From positions 15,771,420 to 15,835,419 of the forward strand of contig OZ038387.1 of NCBI GenBank assembly GCA_964036045.1: DNA of 64,000 nucleotides. Reading direction: 5' to 3'. Below are positions 35,601-47,500 of this stretch, in pieces. The stretch is from Eutreptiella sp. 'Long Island Sound 2002' (Eukaryota; Euglenozoa; Euglenophyceae; Eutreptiales; Eutreptiaceae). A program made the position numbers and the translations under genes. The number at the start of each line of letters is the position of its first letter. Positions within the stretch are counted from its first letter, which is position 1. The notes under the pieces were generated by a model that saw nothing but the letters and a program-made list of their open reading frames with translations, searched no databases and was not told the DNA's origin.

Positions 35601-38600
35601 AAAACATGCTTTACATACTTGGATGGTCATTTTAGGGTGATCACAATATCAAAAAAACAAGTTTCGAAAACTTCGATTTTTGAGCTGCCCAGAGTGAAAA
35701 ACTACAGAAGCAGGTTGTGTACCCATCCCTTGGGAGATCCCCCCCCCCGGACCTAATACCCAAATAGGGTGAAAAACACGTAAATACGGCCTAAAACATG
35801 CTTTACATACCTCGGATGGTCATTCTAGGTGATCACAATATCATAAAAACAAGTTTCGAAAACTTCGATTTTTGAGCTGTCCAGGGTGAAAAATTGCATC
35901 AGCAGGTTGTGTACCCATCCCTTGGGAGCCTCCCCCCCCCCTCCCGTGCGCCCAATACCCAAATAGGGTGAAAAACACGTAAATACGGCCTAAAACATGC
36001 TTACAGACCTTGGATGGTCATTTTAGGTGATCACAATATCATAAAAACAAGTTTCGAAAAATTCGATTTTTGAGCTGCCCAGAGTGAAAAACTACAGAAG
36101 CAGGTTGTGTACCCATCCCTTGGGAGATCCCCCCACCCCCGGACCTAATACCCAAATAGGGTGAAAAACATGTAAATACGGCCTAAAACATGCTTTACAT
36201 ACCTTGGATGGTCATTTTACGTGATCACAATATCATAAAAACAAGTTTCGAAAAATTCGATTCTTGAGCTGTCCAGGGTGAAAAATTGCATCAGCAGGTT
36301 GTGTACCCATCCCTTGGGAGCCCCCCCACCCCCCCCCTCCCGTGCGCCCAATACCCAAATAGGGTGAAAAACACGTAAATACGGCCTAAAACATGCTTTA
36401 CATACCTCGGATGGTCATTTTAGGTGATCACAATATCATAAAAGTAAGTTTCGAAAACTTCGATTTTTGAGCTGTCCAGAGTGAAAAATTGCATCAGCAG
36501 GTTGTGTACCCATCCCTTGGGAGAACCCCCCCCCCCCTCCCGTGCGCCCAATACCCAAATAGGGTGAAAAACACGTAAATACGGCCTAAAACATGCTTTA
36601 CATACCTTGGATGGTCATTTTAGGTGATCACAATATCATAAAAACAAGTTTCGAAAACTTCGATTTTTGAGCTGTCCAGAGTGAAAAATTGCATCAGCAG
36701 GTTGTGTACCCATCCCTTGGGAGCCTCCCCCCCCCCTCCCGTGCGCCCAATACCCAAATAGGGTGAAAAACACGTAAATACGGCCTAAAACATGCTTTAC
36801 ATACCTTGGATGGTCATTTTAGGTGATCACAATATCAAAAAAGTAAGTTTCGAAAAATTCGATTTTTGAGCTGCCCAGAGTGAAAAACTACAGAAGCAGG
36901 TTGTGTACCCATCCCTTGGGAGATCCCCCCCCCCGGACCTAATACCCAAATAGGGTGAAAAACACGTAAATACGGCCTAAAACATGCTTTACATACCTCG
37001 GATGGTCATTTTAGGTGATCACAATATCATAAAAACAAGTTTCGAAAACTTCGATTTTTGAGCTGTCCAGAGTGAAAAATTGCATCGGCAGGTTGTGTAC
37101 CCATCCCTTGGGAGCCTCCCCCCCCCCTCCCGTGCGCCCAATACCCAAATAGGGTGAAAAACACGTAAATACGGCCTAAAACATGCTTACAGACCTCGGA
37201 TGGTCATTTTAGGTGATCACAATATCATAAAAACAAGTTTCGAAAACTTCGATTTTTGAGCTGCCCAGAGTGAAAAACTACAGAAGCAGGTTGTGTACCC
37301 ATCCCTTGGGAGACCCCCCCCCCCGGACCTAATACCCAAATAGGGTGAAAAACATGTAAATACGGCCTAAAACATGCTTTACATACCTTGGATGGTCATT
37401 TTAGGTGATCACAATATCATAAAAACAAGTTTCGAAAAATTCGATTCTTGAGCTGTCCAGGGTGAAAAATTGTATCAGCAGGTTGTGTACCCATCCCTTG
37501 GGAGCCCCCCCACCCCCCCCCCCTCCCGTGCGCCCAATACCCAAATAGGGTGAAAAACACGTAAATACGGCCTAAAACATGCTTTACATACTTGGATGGT
37601 CATTTTAGGGTGATCACAATATCAAGAAAGTAAGTTTCGAAAAATTCGATTTTTGAGCTGCCCAGAGTGAAAAACTACAGAAGCAGGTTGTGTACCCATC
37701 CCTTGGGAGATCCCCCCCCCGGACCTAATACCCAAATAGGGTGAAAAACACGTAAATACGGCCTAAAACATGCTTTACATACCTTGGATGGTCATTTTAG
37801 GTGATCACAATATCATAAAAACAAGTTTCGAAAACTTCGATTTTTGAGCTGTCCAGGGTGAAAAATTGCATCAGCAGGTTGTGTACCCATCCCTTGGGAG
37901 CCTCCCCCCCCCCCCCCTCCCGTGCGCCCAATACCCAAATAGGGTGAAAAACACGTAAATACGGCCTAAAACATGCTTTACATACTTGGATGGTCATTTT
38001 AGGGTGATCACAATATCAAAAAAGTAAGTTTCGAAAACTTCGATTTTTGAGCTGCCCAGAGTGAAAAACTACAGAAGCAGGTTGTGTACCCATCCCTTGG
38101 GAGCCTCCCCCCCCCGGACCTAATACCCAAATAGGGTGAAAAACACGTAAATACGGCCTAAAACATGCTTTACATACCTCGGATGGTCATTTTAGGTGAT
38201 CACAATATCATAAAAACAAGTTTCGAAAAATTCGATTTTTGAGCTGTCCAGGGTGAAAAATTGCATCAGTAGGTTGTGTACCCATCCCTTGGGAGACCCC
38301 CCCCCTCCCGTGCGCCCAATACCCAAATAGGGTGAAAAACACGTAAATACGGCCTAAAACATGCTTTACATACCTTGGATGGTCATTTTAGGGTGATCAC
38401 AATATCATAAAAACAAGTTTCGAAAACTTCGATTTTTGAGCTGCCCAGGGTGAAAAACTACAGAAGCAGGTTGTGTACCCATCCCTTGGGAGACCCCCCC
38501 CGCCCGGACCTAATACCCAAATAGGGTGAAAAACACGTAAATACGGCCTAAAACATGCTTTACATACCTTGGATGGTCATTTTAGGTGATCACAATATCA

Positions 38601-41600
38601 TAAAAACAAGTTTCGAAAAATTCGATTTTTGAGCTGCCCAGGGCGAAAAACTGCATGAGCACGTTGTGTACCGGCCCATTCACTAGGCCATTATTGGTGG
38701 AAACAGCCCTTTCGCGTCTTTGGCACGGGCATTTGACCGGCCCTCGGCAACGCTACAAACTGCAAAAAACGTCCTTTCGTATCCTAGTAGGCATATACTG
38801 TCACAACATCCCCACTCACACCCCTCAGAGTGGGTACCACAGGGTCACCGAGGTCGCCAAACCCGCCAACGCAGCAAAAATGGCTGAAAAGTGCACAAAC
38901 TGCATCAGCGCTCGTCCCACTCCGCCCCATACAAACCCCATGGAGTCGGGACCCGGAAACACTTTTTCGGCTCAAAATCGAAAAAAACCAAGAGATTCCT
39001 GATTTTCGACCCAAAAAAGGGGGGTCACTTTTTTTTTACCCCCCACCCACCCACCCCTCCCCACCTCCCTAAAAACCTCAAAAAAGTGGGTTTCAAGTGG
39101 GGGGGGTCTGGGGGGTCTGGAGCAAAAACTCATTGGGGGATGCGTTCATTGGACAAAATAATGATTTTACAAAGGGTTAAACCAACATTTAACCCCTTGG
39201 GGTAGGGTACGCGAATAGGCCCAAAAAGGCCTAAAAGGGGGGGGGGGGTATGTGGCGTTTTCCTTTGATCTAACAACCTCTGCGAGGTGATTCATGATTT
39301 TCGACCCAAAAAACGGGGGGGTCATTTTTGACATTTTTGACCCCCACCTACCCCCCCCACCGCCCCCCCACCCCCCCCCCAACTCCCTCAAAACCTCAAA
39401 AAAGTGGGTTTCAAGTGGGGGGGTCTGGTGGGGGGGGGGGGGGGTCCAGACCCAAAACTCATTGGGGGATGCGTTTATTGGACAAAATAATGATTTTACA
39501 AGGGGTTAAACTAAGAGTTCAACCCCTTGGGGTCGGGTACGCGAATAGGCCCAAAATGGCCCAAAATGGGGGGGTTTGTGGCATTTTCCCCTATATACGC
39601 CTGCCTAGCTTTGATCTAAGAACCCTTGCGAGGTGACTTCGATTTTTTTAGCTGCCCAGGGCGAAAAACTGCATGAGCAGGTCGTGCACCGGCCCATTCA
39701 CTAGGCCATTATTGGTGGAAACAGCCATTTTGCGTCTTTGGCACGGGCATTTGACCGGCCCTCGGCAACGCTACAAACTGCAAAAAACGTCCTTTCATAT
39801 CCTAGTAGGCATATACTGTCACAACATCCCCACTCACACCCCTCAGAGTGGGTACCACAGGGTCACCGAGGTCGCCAAACCCGCAACAAAAACGGTTGAA
39901 AAGTGCATAAACTGCATCAGCGCTCGTCCCACTCCGCCCCATACAAACATGGAGTCGGGACCCGGAAACACTTTTTCGGCTCAAAATCGAAAAAAACCAA
40001 GAGATTCCTGATTTTCGACCCAAAAAAGGGGGGGTCATTTTTTTGACCCCCCCCACCTCCCTCAAAACCTCAAAAAAGTGGGTTTCAAGTGGGGGGTCTG
40101 GGGGGGGGGTCCGGACCCAAAACTCATTGGGGGATGCGTTTATTGGACAAAATAATGATTTTACCAGGGGTTAAACTAACAACTCAACCCCTTGGGGTAG
40201 GGTACGCGAATAGGCCCAAAAAGGCCCAAAATGGGGGGTATGTGGCGTTTTCCCCTACATACGCGTGCCTGGCTTTGATCTAACAACCCTTGCGAGGTGA
40301 TTCTTGCAGCACACAGGTTTGCGAATATTTCCATGCGACAAGATCATTCAAAACTATCCCATGAATAAAGCAGACGCCATTGTTGGAACACTGTGGGTAT
40401 TCGCGATTGCCGGTGTTGACGATAATTTTTGACCTACATCCAACTCGCCAATGGTTGTTGAATGAGTATTTGACTATGATTGGATGCATCTTTCCTGCAC
40501 CCTCGTTTGAAAAGAAAAACATGCTGTGCTTGGTGGAATGAAAAATACAATGTTGCGGTGGTTGAGGTCGAACCCTCAACCTAGGATCTACATGGAATGG
40601 ATCCAGTAACTCCTTTGCGGTGCGGCTCTCCGCTAGCCACTGTAGTAACCAACCGCGCAGTAGGACGTCCTGAAATCATTTATCAAGTCTTGTATTACAC
40701 ATTTTTGAATGGTAACCATCAAGTGTTTTCAAAGCATCCAGCACAACCGCCAAGCCTGCAGTGGTGACTGTTGACGAGTTACCAACACATTCGGCTTAGA
40801 GGCCAGTCTGAACTTGGAAAGTAGCGCTAGACAATGGAACATTGCTAAAAAAAATGCTGATCTGTTCCATACAGCACTATTTCCGGGACTTCGACTCACT
40901 CGAGCTTCCGACCTTCCATTCATCAGAAAATCCCATCAATTTTTAGGGCGTTTTATCACATGTCTGCTGTATTTGGCATGACATGGTCAGCCTTGTAATC
41001 GCACTTCCGCATTTTGATGGCTGCATGATTTCCTCCATTTCCGCCCCGCTTTGACAAATGCGGCCACTTCAGCACATGGCCGAGGCTTCATTAAATGTTG
41101 TTGGTGTAAGGAATAACCCCCCCCCCCCCCTTTGTCCTGCCCCACCCCAGGGAATACGGTCCCCCGCCACCCCCTGGGGGACGGTTGCCAAGTGACGGTC
41201 CCCCACCCCCCCCATGGGAACCGTACTATCACCGTACACACACATTTTCAGGCACATAAATTGCACTGCAAAACGAAAGAATACAGCATAAGATGCGTTC
41301 AAAGGGCTGCCAATGTACTGAGACCTACTCCTTGACTGGCTTGGTTATCAGGGACATTGCCGAAGGGAAGTGGGTTTCCAAAAATTTGCTTTGCGCCTGC
41401 CAAGCCTCCAACCAAAAGGGCCAAACCACCACCCAAGAGTGTTGCCCAAAGCATTTCAGTGGATAATGGTGAGCATGTTCAGGAGTTCAAGGTCAAGTGG
41501 AGCACACACAACAACACAGTGAGCCGTAGCAAAATTTTTGTGTTGACCAAGTGACGGTCCCCCCCCCCCCAAGGCAGGATAAGGCGGGGAGGGTAGGTGC

Positions 41601-42567
41601 ACACAGGGCAATAAGCTTCAAGAGTTCCAATTGCCGCTTGACCTGAACCTTACTCCCAACAACCAATTGTCAGGTCCCATCACCAACGAAATAATGTGGC
41701 ACAAATCCCGAAACATAGTTGTCTATTGCACGATATTGCTGTGCTGATTGGGAGCAATTTGCCAGCAAGCAAGTTTCTTCCAGTTCAGATCACTTCAGGT
41801 GCTGTGGGGTGGCATTGTCAGCGAACTGTGCGGTCTTAACAATTGTTGAGGCGTACACTGGATTTCGCTGTTAGGCTACCCATGTGAGCTATGGTAGATG
41901 GGATGCAGATGTATGGGCCATGGGGTATGTGATGTCGCATGTAATGTATTTTCTTCAATGTCAACAATTTGAAGGGGTGGGGCTCTAAAAGGCTTCTTTG
42001 GGAGTGCCACCAGCAGGTACTGGGTGCTTGCTTGATGCTCTGGGCACCTTACCTCCCCAGATCTGCCCCAGAGCGCATTTCATCCCACGTGCGGTATCTT
42101 CCAGCTGTCTCCTCTTGGTCAATCACCCACCTCCTCCTGGCGCTCTGCCACCCCTGTGGTGTGCGCGGATGCCCCCTGGCGCTTGCTTGCAACAGCAGCG
42201 GACCCCTCGACGTATTGTCGAACACATGTCACATTGTGTGTTTATCTGCATGAGCATGAGTGTGGGTTGTAGAACCGGCGGAAAGGCTTGGTCAGTGCTG
42301 AGGTCAGCTACAGCAGCAAAAGGGCTGGCCACAATGAGATCCTCCCACCCTGACCTTGACGGGTTGTCTGCATGCGCACAGGTCCATGTACGTGTATGTG
42401 CGTGCGTGTGTGCATATCACCACGTGATCCACACACATGGCGGAGGGCATACCCGTGTCCACAAGAAAATTAAGGGGGCCTCGGTCTCCAATCCATAAAG
42501 GAATCAGAACATAATCAGAGCCCAAAAGGCGCTGAAGAGATCGGAATGTGGGCCTTACAACACAACG
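32691..42567 (-). CDS. Retropepsin-like aspartic protease, DTG type, with an intron spanning the satellite array (partial gene)
   Basis: Three minus-strand exons chain with matching phases: A 42567-42453 (GT donor, phase 1), B 33776-33628 (phase 0), C 32816-32691. A ends in IPLWIGDRGPLNFLVDTG, with the catalytic Asp; joining to B gives DTGLTTNLLTPQICDEL, the expected helix after the active site. B also carries AGDGNVALKTVGLRGVW, and C carries FPQRLYAQERGL and GMVGMEFLEQYDF, the second half of the fold. The intron A-B would be 8,676 nt and contain the whole satellite. A possible first exon is 42906 downward: Met, hydrophobic segment, then AAVHAFAIR (signal-like). Its join to A and the C-terminal end are unresolved. 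The A-B join could instead be coincidental between two tandem paralogues. Confidence 0.55.
33882..34050. repeat. Duplicated segment, copy 2 (partner at 22922-23093)
   Basis: About 95 percent identical by eye to 22922-23093. On minus it still encodes FEYEAYVAI(R)EMNFASLT but then breaks off at CGGAGTTTTGG, so this copy is an exon fragment, not a usable exon. It lies between exon B of the DTG protease and the satellite. Confidence 0.9.
34187..38672. repeat. Satellite array, about 23 monomers of ~190-203 bp in alternating A/B types
   Basis: Each monomer has GGGTGAAAAACACGTAAATA, CGGCCTAAAACATGCTT, GGATGGTCATTTTAGG, TGATCACAATATCA, AAGTTTCGAAAA, TTTTTGAGCTG, GGTTGTGTACCCATCCCTTG and a C-run of 7-14. 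Type A has GTCCAG(A/G)GTGAAAAATTGCATC and CTCCCGTGCGCCCAATACC. Type B has GCCCAGAGTGAAAAACTACAGAAG and CGGACCTAATACC. The types mostly alternate, giving ~390-bp dimers, with A-A pairs and hybrid units that mark unequal exchange. Short frames recurring on the minus strand are by-products. Length variation comes mainly from the C-run. No centromere or telomere function can be claimed from sequence. Confidence 0.98.
38632..40304. repeat. Tandem ~1-kb repeats (one full, one 5'-truncated, one full), fused to the satellite
   Basis: Block 1 is 38632-39291, block 2 (truncated) 39292-39645 and block 3 39646-40304. Blocks 1 and 3 share CTAGGCCATTATTGGTGG, GGCACGGGCATTTGACCGG, CTCATTGGGGGATGCGTT, AAAATAATGATTTTAC and TAGGGTACGCGAATAGGCCC, with a ~1,017-bp offset. 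The start of blocks 1 and 3 is the satellite segment TTTTTGAGCTGCCCAGGG...GAAAAACTGCAT, so the satellite monomer is part of this larger unit. A diverged tail copy occurs at about 43325-43400. Frames within are not taken as genes. Confidence 0.92.
40555..40672 (-). other. tRNA-like segment (possible SINE head or decayed tRNA)
   Basis: The minus strand reads GTGGCTAGCGGAG (A-box-like) and, about 60 nt later, GGTTGAGGGTTCGACCTCAACC in two arms (stem GGTTGAGG/CCTCAACC around TTCGA, B-box-like). A full cloverleaf with a 7-bp acceptor and a standard T-loop could not be drawn, so it is not called a tRNA gene. Confidence 0.3.
40673..42452. other. Intron or intergenic DNA, nothing recognised
   Basis: C-runs at about 41107-41120 and 41559-41570, each next to AAGTGACGGTCCCCC-like sequence. 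If the DTG protease model is right, this is part of its long intron. No gene is recognised. Confidence 0.4.
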
Positions 42568-42906
42568 CTACTAAGGTACATGCGCCAAATCACATCTAAA
42601 CCGACATTGCTTTTGCCTGTGGGTCGGCGGTGTTGGGGTTCAGGGTGGTTTCAGTTCAGACAGAGTGACCCTGAGACGTCTAAATACACATTTTCGGCCA
42701 GATGGGCGGTGCGCCCTTAGACATCAGCACACGCCTAACCTAAGAGTTGTTCCCACACACTGCGCTTTCGGAGTTTGAGACTCGCCCGCACGGATGGCAA
42801 ACGCATGCACAGCAGCGGACCGCGCAGCTGGGACAACAAGCATGAGACCGGCGACAGCGATTGACACCTCGAGCACGGTGCCCTTGAGGGACCAAGCAAA
42901 CAACAT

Positions 42907-44349
42907 TTTGCCAAGCAAGAGCACGGCAGATGCTTGCTGAACGACTGGGCGTCCATGCAGGACACCATAACCCGATCTATCGGGCTAAGTGACACCGAAG
43001 AAGTACACAACACGAAGACGTGTAAAGAAAAAAGCCTGTTTCGTTGATGATAGTAGGTGCCCATGTATCAATGGTATCGTTCAGTGAAAGCTCTCACTCA
43101 TGAAGTCATCACGCGTTCAATGATTGAGGTAGAAATTGTCAAAACGCTGTGGATGGGGGGCCGAAATGTTTCAGTCATTGTCATGTCAAAACCCAGTGCA
43201 CTCGGCTGCAAACTCCCTTCACCCTTTGGGCATACAGGTGTTGCAGGGACCTGTCTTCCATGCTCGAAATGGATATGCATTGTCCGAAGCAGAAACAGCC
43301 CCTTCCAGGGCTCGGCATTTTTCAGGACACTGGGGGATCATTTTGTCTCCCAAAACGATGATTATACAAGGGGTTTAAATACTCTTTCGCGCAGCGGGGT
43401 ATGCGGCGTGAACCCCCGCCCCCCCAAAAAGGGTCAATGTATTATTTTGTTGACGGCTGGCTCTTTGTATATTTGGATTCTCCACATCAAAAATGTACAG
43501 CGTTACCAAATGTGACGACATGTTGAGCAAGATGCAAAGTGAAAACCCACCCCTGCTTTTGGCCATTTTTTGGCCCTTGTTCCAAGAATTGGAGTAACTG
43601 CGAACCAAGATGGATTCCAACCTTCAAACGTGGAATTGCCACCCCCCCCCCGTCCAAAAACATGGGGAGGGGGGAATGAGTTGTTGGCTGGTGACTCCCT
43701 GAGGTCGGACCCACCACCCGCTCGCAGATGGATTGGGGGGGGGGGGGTCAGACCCCCACCACCCGCGAAAACGAACATATATGTGTGGTGTAGACCAACC
43801 CTCCCCCCTGGGGGACCCGCGTCCCACCTCCGACTTTAGGGGGTGGGGGGCTGGGGGTCTGGGGGTTGGTGTCCACCCCCGCCCCCCACCTCTTTTATTG
43901 ATTGGGCCAAAATTGTCCTCTTCGCCTTCGGCCCATCAACAATATTCCTTGGCGCCTTTGGCGCCTCTTTCAACTCAGCACCACTTCGGGGGGAGGGGGG
44001 GGTCGAGCTACTTGGGGATATAATTTGCACACATTCTCAAAGGGAACAGGGTCAGGGCCGCCAATTCATGACCCCCGAGCATTGCAAGGGGCCACTGATA
44101 ATATGACCTGATAATGTGACCTGACAATAATGATAGTAACAATGGAACATGAAGTACCAGATTTCAAAGAGGATTAGCTGGGGGGTGACCGGAGCAGGAG
44201 GCCCTCTTTCAATCTCGTACCTCACGGGCTTCAGGGAACATGTTCCCGTGCCCTCCCCTAAGATCCACAGGGGCCGTAATCCCATGGGTCGGGGGCCCTT
44301 TGACAGCCCCTGGGGGTGGGGAGCGTAGGGTGGTTATGAGCCATAAATG
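42907..44349. other. Spacer with homopolymers and a diverged repeat tail
   Basis: It holds the diverged copy of the 1-kb repeat tail (43325-43400) and a dense cluster of C-runs and G-runs at 43640-44000. No gene is recognised. 43857-44000 contains a CCTTCGGC/GCCTTTGGCGCC-type simple sequence. Confidence 0.45.
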
Positions 44350-44350
44350 T

Positions 44351-44361
44351 GGAGAGAGAGA

Positions 44362-44422
<61 letters not shown>
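44351..44422. repeat. (GA)n microsatellite
   Basis: A GA dinucleotide run of 72 bp with one GGG interruption, followed by a G-run of about 14. It opens several frames that are not genes. Confidence 0.97.
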
Positions 44423-44424
<2 letters not shown>

Positions 44425-44579
44425 GCGAGGGGGGGGGGGGGGCAGAGTGGGAACATACATCGGGCAGTTTGAACCAAAGCAGGGGAAACTCCGCGATTGG
44501 CTTTCCCTCCGGGACCAGATCTACAGGCGAGAAGCCCAACATAGTGCTGTGGGCACGTTTCTGAGCAGCGCCTGACGAG

Positions 44580-47500
44580 GGTCCACGTAAGTTCGCGACT
44601 GCAGACTGAGAAGATAATGTGTGAGGCCAAGGGTGGATGACTGTGATTGGCCCCATCCTGTCGTCCCAGTCGGGACTTGTATGTGAGCACGTGTGCGCCA
44701 AAGCAATCCATGGGATTGGGATGCACACTTGATACATACTGGGATACAGTTCGATACAGTAATCGGTCTTTTCGTGGTACACTTTATCTACACGTATGCA
44801 GTCCACTTTGACTGCCGAATACAGTACATGTACTGCCCGGACAGATGTATGCAGTTTGTCACAGAACAGCCATTATGTACCGGGCGAGCAAAACTTAAGT
44901 TCAAAACCCCCTCCCCTGACCTGTGCATTGAAGGACGGAGTAAATGCCGTAGCCTGCTCAACGTCTATATTCTGCTCGGCAATTTGCATGCATTGGCGTA
45001 GGTTTTGCAAAGTGCGGTTGCCTTGCTGCTGATACATGGCAGCGTGTCTTGTATTCTCATTCCCGGCCATGCAGCTGGTGGTTTCAGTACCAGGAGTTAC
45101 AAATAGGCTATTGTGTTGCGTTCTGTTGTGTTCCGCCCATACCCGTTTTCGAGTTGTGATGGTGTGCTGTGGTGTGGTGTGGTGTGAAATTGCCTTTTGA
45201 TATTATTTGTGATGTGTGGTGGGGTGGGGTGCCCAAAATTCGTAGGAGAGCATTTTAAAATGTGTTCACACAGCTTACATGGGTTCAAAAGAGACCGACT
45301 AGACCTGCTGTTCAAAAAAACATAACCCGTAGTCCATGCAGCACAATCAACAGTGACGGGTGCGATCGTTGCTACTACAAAGCTCAGGGTTTTCGCTAAA
45401 ACTCTCATCGGACAATTGGCAACATACTAAGCTCCTGTGTGCACCCTGTGTATGTATGCGCCAATTGCCAATTGCCCCGCTGCAGGGGTTATTATTTGAT
45501 TATCGGAGTACATGCCTTGGGTAGTTCTGACTGACATTGCCCATCATTGTTCATTATTGTCTCGCTTGGGTTGCGGGTATCGCCTTCAGGTCCCTCTCCC
45601 CAATCCGGCTCCGGATGTGGCGGGTTGAGTGACTTTCTCTTTGCTCCCCGTTTGCCTCCTTTCACTGTCTCGCTGTCCGACACCGAAACGCACTTTCTTT
45701 CCACTTCCGGACGCGCGACCTCAGTGCACACGATTGGTTGTCTTTGGTCGTTATTGTCCAACATGACAGCTTGTTATCACAACCACACAATGTAGGGCTC
45801 AACGGCTCAAAAATTCATGGAACCTGTCCTCACAGAAATGTGCTGTCCGGTTTTCGTCCATGGCAGTCGGTGTCCCTGGGTATCGGGTTTCGCCTGTGGT
45901 TATGGGGTAGAGACATACTAGGCGATTTTTGAAGGAATGCATCGCGGAACCGGTACGTAATGAGGCAAACCCGCTCGTCGCTTGGGGTTGGGTTGTTGGT
46001 GAGGGGTACATTTGGGCATAAAGCTCCATGATCGGGGCGTTGGGTGCATGCCGTGGATGCCCAATTGATAGCGTGTATTGGAGAAACATCGTGGTCAAGA
46101 TTGCTCCGAAAAAAGTTCCGGTGGCGACTCGGAATTCTCGGCAACTCAAAAACAACTTGGCGCTCGATCCAATGAGCGGTTTGGGCATGGGCTTGGACGC
46201 CACGGTCCCAAAGATACCCCGCATTCTGACAAGGAGCCCTAGCAGTCAACAATGGTCGCGTGTGGGAGGTAACACCACTTGGAGGCATTCTTTTCACCAC
46301 ATGTGTGAAACGCAATGCCACATGCAACGAGCAAAAGCTCGTTGAACATTCAGAGCATCATGCATCTTGAGGATGTTGCCACTCTTGAGGGCAGGAATGG
46401 GTGCCCAGGAGCTTAACCATGTCACGACACGTGTCACGGCACACCTGATGACCCCCCCACCCACCCTCCGTGTCATGGTGGCACAACCGGCACAGGTGAC
46501 ACAGATGACACAAGTGCCACTCATCCTAGTACACGAACCATTGCGCACCGTGCCACGACACAGCCCAAGTGGCGGCCCGTGACACGACGAAGCCCAAGCC
46601 CCCCCTCCGCTCCCCCCACCCCCTCCATGGCTGGGTAAGCTCCCCAAGTCTCAGCGCAAAAATAGTTACTCATAAGTATTGCCGAGTTGCTACTACTGAC
46701 GAGAGCACGAAGACGAGCAAACTTCCCAAGCCATGGCTACCTTCAGAAAAAAGAAGCGAGCATTTCGTGTTCTTACATAACATGAGTTCATGATTTGCCT
46801 ACAATCTTACAATAACCTCGGGAACCGGTTTCTATTGCTTCGTCATCACACATGTACCCTTCTTACATAACATTGCACGCACCAAATAGTTTACATTCAT
46901 CGTGGGCTTTTGGTGTGCCCAGCACGCCCACGTGAGGTTACAGTGGGTCGTGTACGTCATGTGTGTGTCATACGTGTCAGCTAACCTGTTTCATCACCGC
47001 TGGCGTCTGCATAAAATTCCCTGATTTCTTGTTGGAGAAACCAACGCTGGGCTGCAGCAGTGTCTAGGTGCAGGTTGACCGACATTGACAATGCGTTTCA
47101 AAAACATTGAAACAACCTCGGAAAGATGGTTGTATGATCTCTATCTTATCTTGGAAAAACGGAGCACTTTGTCACCTACCACTTGCGACACGTTGCGACA
47201 CGTTGCTACGACATCGTTAGGGTCACATTGAAATATGCAAGTGTTCCTAATTAGTGTTCTAGTTTTCGCTAAAAATCCGAGTACCAGGGGCTAAAATTCG
47301 AGTTTGCTTTTCGCACACAGGATCACCCCTCCTTATGATACCATTGTCCAAATAGACATCTTGGTCCTTTTGATGCTTGAAACCGCTCACACGTTCAGCA
47401 AGCCTGATAGTGACACAAAACTAGAAGTATGAGAGTGCTACGTAAGAAGCTCGTGCTTTATCAAAGGCTTACGCCGAAGACTCCTTTAGAGCCGCCATGT

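Noticed and set aside
34187-38672. CRISPR array
   Set aside because: Repeats are ~196-bp contiguous monomers without unique spacers, in a eukaryotic context.
22775-42567. Endogenous retrovirus or LTR retrotransposon carrying the retropepsin exons
   Set aside because: Exons are interrupted by spliceosomal introns, and no reverse transcriptase, RNase H, integrase or long terminal repeats were seen.
44258-44806. 182-codon minus-strand frame with Ser-Leu repeats
   Set aside because: Created by the (GA)n microsatellite.
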